Source of the DNA: Choristoneura fumiferana
Taxonomy: Eukaryota > Arthropoda > Insecta > Lepidoptera > Tortricidae
Direction of reading: 5' to 3'
Assembly (NCBI RefSeq): GCF_025370935.1
Contig: NC_133472.1
Span: forward strand, 10,115,479-10,179,478
DNA: 64,000 nucleotides
Shown: positions 55,139-64,000 of the stretch, in pieces
Layout of the letters: each line of letters starts with the position of its first letter
How positions within the stretch are numbered: position 1 is the first letter of the stretch
The notes under the pieces: model-generated
The model's input: the letters and a program-made list of their open reading frames with translations, nothing else
Told to the model about the DNA's origin: nothing
Database searches by the model: none
Translations under genes and position numbers: made by a program

Positions 55139-57576
55139 TTAAATGGGTTAATAGATACCTATAAAATCCTCGAAATTATGCTTTTACGATATTTAAACAC
55201 ATTATTCTTATAAAGAAATCAGAAAAATAAGTTAAAATATACATAACTAGAATGAAAATGTTGAATATAAAAATAAAGTTATACTCGATGGTGTAAATCA
55301 TGAAAAAAATCGTGAGCTACGATAAAAAAGAATGTAATTTACTAATACAATTACAAATTAATTAATTATGTACGTATTATAAGACTATTAAAATATTTAA
55401 ACATAACAAAATAATTTTATTGTAATAAAACTAAGAGTATTTCTTATCGACGTAAAGTAAAAGCGCATGTAAGTAAGCATTAGAGAGCTTAGCTAAGTGC
55501 GAGCTTAGGTTTTTCCGCTCGTTTACGCTCGTTTTTGCACGCTCGTAGGCTGAAACTGGCCAAAACCAGTTCATGCCCGCGTACTCACAGACGAAGGGCG
55601 TTTCATTCGAACGTGCAAAAACGAGTTAAGATTCGCTATTAAAGGCCTAAATAGAAATCACTCGAATAAATATCACTAACCAGCACAAGCAACCCTTTCA
55701 TCGCAATAATCACTCGTCAGTGTATTAATATCTTATGATATGCTAATGATATGATAAAAAATCTACACTGGGTCCAGCCAGCCACCAGAACGGCATTATT
55801 AAATAGGTTTATTACATGTGTATAATAGTTTCTAACATGCAATTCAATAATAAAATCTTAATTATATCACTACCAGTATTTCGTTAAGGCATAACTGAAT
55901 ATTTTATTATATTGTCAGATCTATTAGGAAGCATGTTATCTTAATTAGTAATTGATGGTTCATATTGACATGATTTTAATACATTTTCTAAGCACATTAC
56001 TGTAAACATTATAGTTATAACATATAAGTGCAATATTTTCGTCAAACTACTTAGGTACTATTGTAATCAATGTTTAGGCAACTTTTAGGCAATAAATATT
56101 AAGGCAAAAATATTCTAGTTTATATCTTTGTTTTCAGATCCTCTAATACCTTTTCACCAGCGATTATCTTTGTTTTCAGAACCTCTAATACCTTTTCACC
56201 AGCGATGAGAAGTTTCGGCAATTCTATAAGTTGGTACCTTGTTAGTACCTATATATTATGAGAATGAAGAATGTTTTATATTTGCGATTTATGATCATTA
56301 ACAACAACCTTTATTATAAATATTAATTATAAAAAAAAACTTATGAAAGTAGTAACGTTAATTTTCATCGAACTTGATATTTAATAATTACAAATGACAA
56401 CTTTTGAAGGATGTATTTCTAAATGATAAATAAAATTCGATGATGTGTTGAAACATACCCTTACTTTAGTTACAATGGTGGTGTTATGTTCATTATTTTT
56501 AAAAACTACGTATTGAAGAATTTAAGCTGGCCTTTTTTATGTGTAAAACGCACTAAATCTATTATCACTATAGTCCATTTATTGAAGTCAACTATAAATA
56601 TTGAACTATTACAAATAGGTCTAGTTTATAACACGTAAAACCCTTGCCAGGCTTTCCTTAGTTCTTATTGTTAAATGGATTAACAATCGAGTAAAAAGAT
56701 GCCCAATATTAAAACTAATTTAATCGACTTAAGGCCGTGCAATTATCCAACCGAGCTTCAAAAACCTAAAAATTCTAATTATTATTACATTAATTTGAGT
56801 TTTTGTAGTATCTTTGTAGCCAATTATTTATCATAGCAAATATTATTCTTAAAGATTTACGTCAGTAGGTACCTATGTTGATCGTCAGAAGACAAAATGT
56901 TTCAATTGCGCAATTATTTATAAATAAGTAGAGTAATATATTTATTCATTATAATTAAATATTTCTAAATACGTAATACATTAGAGACGATAATTATTTA
57001 AGTGAGTATCTTTATTGATTTTCAAATTTGGGATGAATCAATTTATATTATTCTAGGTAATAATTATTTTATTTTTTGTTAATACATAAACATAATATTT
57101 CAGTAATATACATTAATCTTTATTCAGTTTAATATTTAGGTTTCTAAGTTGGGAAGTGAACGATACACTTAGAATAAAATAATGGTCCATCCCAATTAGA
57201 TACATAAATCAATTTTACCATCCAAAATTAAAATCAATCAAAGGTTTACGAAAAGTAATACACTCAAATTTAATGCTAACGTTACAATCGGTTTTTAACC
57301 TAAATATTATATTACCTACAACCTTACGAACAAGTGCACTTAATGACTTCTCACTACGTCAAGTTTTATCTTCATCTGTTCGAGTTTTTAGTAACTAATG
57401 AGACAACAAACCGCCACGCGCCATAAAGGTGCGCACGCGAGCACGTAGTATAATAACAGAGATGTCGCACTAAGGCGGGTGCTTATTTATAAAAAAATAA
57501 GCATGGTTTACTATAGTAGTAAATTTTAATGTTTGGAAAGGGCTATTGATCAACTTTAAACGAGAACTCAACAGCT
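55139..57576. other. Noncoding stretch, no gene seen
   Basis: Very AT-rich. Apart from the tandem duplication at 56123 I see no repeat boundaries or coding exon. Confidence 0.5.
56123..56206. repeat. Tandem duplication, two units of 42 bp
   Basis: TATCTTTGTTTTCAGA to TTTTCACCAGCGAT occurs twice in a row with a single base difference. Probably a recent replication slip. Confidence 0.92.
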
Positions 57577-57668
57577 GAACTAAAAGACTTTCCTTGCTCA
57601 CCCGCGACCTTAAAAAAGGTGAAAGTCAAGGTTAAGGTCGCGGGTGAGCAAGGAAATTCTTTTAGTTC
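57577..57668. mobile_element. Foldback element inside a larger palindrome
   Basis: GAACTAAAAGAC and TTTCCTTGCTCACCCGCGAC pair with GTCGCGGGTGAGCAAGGAAA and TCTTTTAGTTC. The outer flanks also pair: CTATTGATCAAC at 57543 with GTTGATCAATAG at 57722, so the whole palindrome spans about 57543-57733. Confidence 0.75.
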
Positions 57669-57734
57669 ATTGACATAGACCTCCGCAAGGTAACGCCTGA
57701 TTCAATAAATTAACTCAACAGCTGTTGATCAATA

Positions 57735-60317
57735 GACGCTTTTGGTGTTTATAACAAGGGCCGAGTGCTTGTGATTTACCACTGAAGAGCCCCCGTACTT
57801 GACGCCAGTCGACAAAACCAGTTTAGACCGTATCAATCAGACCGGAACAATCTTAGGCAGGCAGGCACACACACACTACTGTAGGTGGTAACAAGTCTCC
57901 ATGGGGCATAGACTCCGTGCTCGCAAGACTACACTGGCATAACACAGAACGTTTAATTAAACTTCAATTCCAAATCAATTCGGTATTAACCAAGCGCATC
58001 ATAACTTACTAATTTATCTTTGAGTAGCAAAACATTTGCAATTTATAATTTCTCAACGAAATGCCGTGAAATATGACTAATTCTATAACAGTGCAACTAA
58101 GCATTTTTTCAAAACGCGAAATATTTTTTAAGTCAACAATATCAGTCACAAGTTATTATTGCGAATACATGGAACCGAGCTGGCTTGCAGTTCGAGATGT
58201 CGAAGATCGTATTTATCTCATGGACGGAGATTATTCAGCTTTATAGTTCGTATTTTGTTTGACATGAACGAAGATAAATCATGTTGTAAAACGTTATGTT
58301 TATTACTTCACCAAGTGTCCGGTAAAGTAAGCACTTAGTGAGTGGGTGTTATACGTAGAGTAGCGTAACCGAATATTCTCTAGTATCGAAAGCCACAATA
58401 TTAATGTAAAATGTATCACATCAGGCAGCTGCAAAATGCACTCGCCAGACCCCTGTTTATTCATCAAATCCGCGCTAGTCAAAGCTGTCTGTATATTTGC
58501 AATTATATTATATTATATACACACAGGATGACTGGAAGGTTAAGATATACACTTAAGAAGAAAATACTTCTTATGATAAAACCTAATTATTTTCGAGATA
58601 ACCGCAGTTCAATGAACTTATTTCAAAAAGGAAAATTTAAGTTATGTAATAATTTTGTATTTGCAGTCAGTGGTGTAAGCAAAACAAATGAGAAAGTAAA
58701 TCGCGGTTTTATATCAAGGAGTAAGGTTTGACGTCAAAGAAAGTTTGCCTCAAAGTGTACCAAAATTACTTAGTTTATCAAATTACCCTTGTAAATGTGT
58801 ACCGACCCACCAGCCGCCATGTATCTGCGTCTCTAAACTATAACAGTGTTTAAATTGAAAGCATTAACAATTCGTCAATTCCATCAGTGCTAAATGCCTA
58901 AACTTATCAGTAATTGAAATGCATTAAGTAGAAAAGACAAAAATTGCTTGTGCACATGTACCTACTTAAGATACATTGCTCTTAACTATAATACCGTATC
59001 GATTAATCAAGCAATTTTGACCTCTCGTAATTTAAATGGTCCATCTTTTACTTTTGGATATAACAACAACACACCCACGGTGTTTCACACAACCTGAGCT
59101 AATAATTACATCTAAATTTTACTTCATGACATAATTGGAGTTTAATTTTAAAGCGCAAACTTTCTACTGAGCTAATAAATTTGTTAGTATAATCATTTGG
59201 AAGAGGAAGGACAAACGCTGGAAATGCATTCAGTCTTCAGAAAATTCACAATACGTAACATTACGAGAAGCAAATTTTGAAACCCGTTGATGGCTAAATT
59301 TAGTAGAAAAGTGCATTTTTTTATCGTGTTCCAAAGGTTTTGAATTGAACATCCGTCTAAACGTTAACGGCATAAAACATTTGCTATTCGCTATGTTACA
59401 CACTGTTTGAATGGTATTATGTTCTTTCAATGTATTCATTGAAATAGACACTTAATTCAATTGAACATTCAAAACCCTGTTTTAATAAAAGGGATGTACC
59501 AACACGAAACTAAAACACACACAAATCATCTTAATTCAAATAATATCGTTAATTCCTGCGCATGTACATCAGCCAAATAAGTGGTCTACCAATTTTTAAA
59601 CAAGTTCCTCTCAAATGAATATGTCGCTAAAGTCGAACTTTCAAGTTGACAGACACGTTTATTGGCGTTATTGTTTCATGGCATGCAAACGATTATCAAC
59701 TTTAGGGTGGTAGACCACATATTTGGCTGATGCTACCACGCTTTCAGCTTTTTTTGTAACTTGTGTCTTCGACACAGATAGTACGACTTTACACTAATAA
59801 GAAAATAAATAAAATTAATAATATATCAATTCGAGTTTTGTCCGATAATTCGCTTTAAAATACTGGTAGACGAGAAGCAATTGTCCTTTAACTTATCTCA
59901 ACTAAAAACTTACTTACAACAGTATAAGCCCCTGTGGGAAGAGCAAGAGCAAAGCCATTCGGAAGACACCTTACTATGATTCGATTCAAATTCTTTTATG
60001 ATATGACCCTAGCAGAAGCAATTCACAAGTTAGGCCGAAACTAAATTCTGATAAGGTTTAATTTCACTCAACATGAAAAGTTTTTAACCAATTATTTTGA
60101 AATTGATTTGGTAAAATTGTTAGACGTTTAGTGTTCCTATCAAATTCTAGTCTGAAAATGCTTGCTTCTATTGAGGCGTCTCAAGGCTGGCGTTGCATGT
60201 TTGATTTAAAATAATTCTAAAACAGAATCCATCGTGTAAATACCATAAAATTATAAAAACTATTTAAAATATATGTACTTATGCTCCTCTTTTTGTTTCT
60301 AGGTTTAGTGAGCATTT
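57735..60317. other. Noncoding stretch, no gene seen
   Basis: AT-rich intergenic DNA. A plus frame of 106 codons at 58411 shows no motif. The only structured piece is the MITE at 59567-59732. Confidence 0.45.
59567..59732. mobile_element. Foldback MITE, about 166 bp
   Basis: CATCAGCCAAATAAGTGGTC then TACCA at the left pairs with TGGTAGACCACATATTTGGC and TGATG at the right. Interior without frames. Confidence 0.8.
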
Positions 60318-63300
60318 TCACGGCGTAATAACGTACTTCTCTAGGGGGTGGAACTCTTTGCTAGTCATATGCGTCGCGTTGTGCGCCCTTCGGTAACCCC
60401 ATAAATCCATGGCCTCCTTGCACGCCATCTGAAAAAAAAAGCAACGTCATCAGAATACTTAAACGCGTGGCCTCCATCAGACCAAGGTTTCTTTGCGTCT
60501 TTGTACAGGCGGAACAGAGACGCAAAATCTGATCTCATTCCCTCGCTTTACATGAAAACCACGTTATAGCATCTATACCTCTATCAGCCATTTTTTAGCA
60601 CTGCTGATTGCGGCAGAATTAACGAGGTAGCGATCCGGACGGGCCCTGCACAAAGTCCTATCACCTAGGCAGAAATTTAAACTAACCCTTGCAAGACAAA
60701 GACGAAGGAGAGTACCAAAATTAACGAAATGTATGATCGAATTAGTGGTAAGTAGGTTAGGTAAACTAAGCACCCTCACACGATTTTGCGACATGTTATT
60801 TTGGTTATAAACTATAAAACAGAAATTTCACTTTCATTATGTTGCAATATTCACGCCTCAACCTGAATTAAAAAATATAAATTTTGATGTTTTAAATTAG
60901 GTCTTGGATTATGATTTAGATTTACGACGTCATATGTCAGACGAATGGTGAATGGAATGGTGGGAATGGGAATGGGATGGGGTTCTATGGAGAAAGTCCA
61001 CACTGCCCAAGTTCAGTAACAAAAAAAAAGTCTACACTAAATTTAATTTTTCTAGAAACAGATCGAATGCAAACATTATTCACTCTAATCTTTTGATGAT
61101 TTTTATGCAATTCGTTTTATTGTCCAGTTTCGTATTACGTTCAATTATTTAAGAGCGAATTTGTGTTCCAGGCATATTTCCTATTAAGTATTAACCTTCC
61201 TATCAAAGGGGCTACTCAAAGCCCCAGAAGGCCCAGCTTACAGTAGCATTACCAATAGTATTGTGTGCATACATAGAACCGAAATTTCAGATTAAAAAAT
61301 CTGCCACACAAGCATACCAGCAATACAATTCGCAGTGGCACAAAGCTTTGAGTAAGCCTCTTGGAATCACAATCGTTTTCACCACTTTTTTCTATCACAC
61401 GGCATAAGACGAGGGAAGAAAGAGATAGTGAATTCAGTCGCGAACGTCAGTGCGTTAGACAATACGGCCTCTGGTCTCGTTGTACTGAAATAAAACTTAA
61501 AAACATTCTATACCACTTCTAATCTTTAATTTTAACAAATAAATGTGGGAAGCGTGCACGCGTTGACCTGTATAAGGGTTAGCTTACTTCAGTTTGTACA
61601 CTGAATCTGACACTAATAAAAAAGACATAGGTATACTTGCATCAACTATCAATACTTTGAAGTTGTCTGAACAGGCCTTACTTAAATATGTTCATAATGC
61701 CATACCAAATAAGTATGCAAATGTGGCTTTAAAGTCTACAAGGTTTTCTTGTAATCTGTTCTAATGCCCTGTAATTTGCGTCATCGCCCCATTACTTCGC
61801 CCGAGTTAAGTACTAACATCATGTATCTTTTTAATCGGAAATTAAAATTTAAATCCTTAATCAAATATGTTTTTCAAAACTATTGGAGATACTGGTTTTT
61901 TGGGTTCAAAATATAAAATGCTTATGACGGTCGCAGAGCAACAAGGTAAGATTTAAATTTCACGAGGCGTTTTGGTTCTTGCGATGTTGGTTTATTACCT
62001 GAATTTCTTCGACATAGTCAAAGTCCAGAACATTTCTCCATCTGAAGGGCACATCTCGGGAAATTCTGAAGGTTGAGCTTACACCTGCTACTTCCAGGTT
62101 GGTGTGAGAGTGAAGAAACTCGGAAACCGAGGACTGCATACTGAGGCCAAGGAACTTAAATAGTTGATGAGTAGTGCTGTTTGGATCTAGAGCTAACTCT
62201 TCATATCGCAGGGCCCTGTAAATGTATGTGAAATTGTATCCATAACATGTATAAAGTGATATTACGCTAATAACTTCCTAAATCTTAACATAACTGTACA
62301 GTTTTGTAGGAATTACAATAATTCCTGAGAAATGTTGCAATGAATAAATAGTAAATACCAACTGTAATGACTAATGAGAATTTATTCAAGCTAATAGATA
62401 AAATAAAAATCCTCAACATTGTCATTTTAAAGTAGTCTGATATCTCAAAAACGGCAGTACCGATTTTAATGAAAATTAGGTAAAAACTTTATTGATTACC
62501 AAAGCCCGGACGACGGGAGCAAAAATGCACTTTTCACTAGTGCTTAATTAAATATTGACTATTGTATCAACATCCATATGAACAATTTTTGAATCAGAAA
62601 TTTATTGATCAAACTTATTATCTTACGTGTCAGGTTGTTACACAATATTACATCAGGTACCTAGGTAAGCTTATTGTATATTATTTCAGTTAACTAATTA
62701 CATACAGCAGCGCCGAACATGAACCTCCGCGAGTCAGTCAATTGCTAGCATCGCATTGGCTCAGGCTCTTAGGTTAAGTTAGGTTTAAGAACTATTTAAT
62801 GTAATTTTTATATTTAAAGTAAAGTTATTCCATCTAATTGGGTTTTTGGACTCTTCGCCTGCAACTTCCATATTTCTCTTTCATATCTTATTTGCTTATC
62901 ACAATTATAAACAACCGCTATCTGACATTGACACAAGTCAATCAATGTCAAAAAAATACAAACAGCTCATTTTAATTTTGTTTACAACTACCTATAATTT
63001 TTCTGAATTTTGTAATGGTGGTCCATCATGTACATCATGCTTTTTATCAACTTCTAAAATGTGTGTCCTTGCACTAATGAGATGTTCACGCATAATTTAT
63101 CCCGTCATCCAGGCTTTGTTGATTACCCTAGCCAGGCGTATGAGGCAAACCTTCTGTCACTGAACAAGATAGGAACTTACATTAGCCTGTCAGGGAACTT
63201 CTGTAGTAACCTTCCTGCTGCCACATAATCACTTATCATGTCAGCACACAGGAGCTCTGGTTGCCAGCAGTCAGGTGCGGGCTGGCAGAAGTCCCGGTGT

Positions 63301-63360
63301 TGCCTGGACTGCATCACCCCGCGTGGGTCACGGATCAGCAGCACCACTTTTACATTAAGC
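60318..63360 (-). CDS. Carbohydrate sulfotransferase (CHST family), C-terminal three exons, 5' end off window
   Basis: Golgi enzyme that transfers sulfate from PAPS to a sugar hydroxyl of glycans. Minus-strand exons 63360-63181, 62215-61999 and 60428-60318 join in phase (GT-AG) and encode 168 residues plus two split codons, ending at TGA. The first visible exon has VVLLIRDPRGVMQSR, the 3'-phosphate-binding motif of sulfotransferases, then a Cys-rich segment (FCQPAPDCWQPELLC). The next has LMALRYEELALDPNSTTHQL and FRISRDVPFRWRNVL, both typical of the CHST1-7 group. The last has MACKEAMDLWGYRRA, the usual C-terminal CxxAMxLWGYR. The 5'-phosphosulfate loop and the signal anchor must lie upstream of 64000. 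Which sugar is sulfated cannot be told. No stop or frameshift, so presumably functional. Confidence 0.88.
60600..60680 (+). repeat. Repeat H fragment in sulfotransferase last intron
   Basis: AGCACTGCTGATTGCGGCAG, AGCGATCCGGACGGGCCCTG and CACAAAGTCCTATCACC follow the order of the repeat H end (compare 39240-39345 inverted). More diverged than the other copies. Confidence 0.6.
61345..61480 (+). repeat. Repeat G, copy 3, in sulfotransferase intron
   Basis: CTTGGAATCACAATCGTTTT, CACCACTTTTTTCTATCAC, GAGGGAAGAAAGAGATAG and GTGCGTTAGACAATACGGCC then TCTGG. Same order as 15735-15600 on the other strand. Confidence 0.75.
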
Positions 63361-64000
63361 CTGTGACAACAATAAATAGATATAAATCATTTTAATAGGT
63401 ACACTTTAAAGGGCTTTAGCCTATAATCAAAAAAGTTTTTGTCAGGGTCTTAGCTAGTGCAAACAAAGTATTAAGTTTATATACAAAGAAGAAAAGCTGG
63501 CACATTACCATGTTTGGGCAGCCTTTGTCTAGACAGCTTTTCAAACTGAATCTAAAGCCTTTTTACTCAACTGCATCAAAAGAATAATATTTTAGTGTAA
63601 TATATAACCATCTGTATTGTAATAATTAAAACATTTTTTTTTGTTACAATTGGACACGATTATATGGAGCTAAATGAAAGCTTCCTGTGAATATACTCTG
63701 TTATGATACTGATATTTAGTAGGAGTCAATTAAATAATGCCAAGGGTCATGCAGCGTGATTGTTGTTGCCATATACTACAGCAGGGTGCAATGTGATTAA
63801 AAGCTATTTAAGTGGAAGGAAATTAAAACAAAGAGTACATTTTTTTAATTAGTTATGGTAGCCATCATAAATTCAAAATAGTCTTGTCTCTCAAGAATAT
63901 CCGAGCATATGTAAGTATGTATGCAAACTCTTTATTGTACAAAAGAAAAGAAACAAAACACAATTGACAAACTTTGAGATTTGATTGCATATAATTATAC
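63361..64000. other. Sulfotransferase intron, no further exon seen
   Basis: No further sulfotransferase exon is recognisable up to the edge. CTCTTTATTGTAC at 63929 is the inverse of the GTACAATAAAG motif at 16467, likely another repeat end. Confidence 0.45.

Noticed and set aside
58411..58731. 106-codon plus frame
   Set aside because: No domain, low-complexity composition and no splice or promoter context.

Overview
The window is a stretch of insect nuclear DNA, almost certainly from a moth or butterfly. It is AT-rich, its genes are split by long introns with GT-AG junctions, and it is crowded with repeats of the kind common in lepidopteran genomes: tRNA-derived SINEs with (GAT)n tails, RTE-like and Jockey-like LINE fragments, a piggyBac relic, and many short foldback elements (MITEs). 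There are no operons, CRISPR arrays or rRNA genes. Nearly all open reading frames over 60 codons are chance frames in AT-rich DNA.

Three host genes can be supported. (1) Minus strand, 18732 down to 10291: a complete four-exon kynurenine formamidase (arylformamidase) gene. It encodes 297 residues with the HGGFW and GHSAGAH motifs and a plausible Ser-Asp-His triad. (2) Plus strand, 35124 to 53034: a predicted four-exon gene for a 133-residue protein with two membrane segments that I do not recognise. All splice phases agree, and reading through the third exon gives an alternative C-terminus. Exon 1 is the least certain part. (3) Minus strand, 63360 down to 60318: the last three exons of a carbohydrate (CHST-type) sulfotransferase whose 5' part lies beyond the right edge.

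The rest is mobile DNA. Positions 1-10290 hold LINE scraps, foldback elements and SINE tails. The kynurenine formamidase introns hold a 5'-truncated Jockey-like LINE with a 12-bp target duplication, SINEs and several MITEs. Positions 19000-35000 hold a large hairpin element, a truncated RTE-like LINE with a 13-bp target duplication, a decayed piggyBac transposase end, and a 1.58-kb transposon with 29-bp perfect inverted ends and a second foldback element nested inside. The introns of the two-membrane-segment gene carry SINEs, an orphan THAP-domain first exon, direct repeats, and a Harbinger-type MITE lodged in a LINE relic. Positions 53000-60300 are mostly unremarkable AT-rich DNA with a few foldback elements.

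The three host genes have no obvious common pathway. Kynurenine formamidase acts in tryptophan catabolism (ommochrome and kynurenine supply), the sulfotransferase acts on Golgi glycans, and the small membrane protein has no known role. The most useful leads are that small gene, the orphan THAP exon, and the repeat families present here in several copies.
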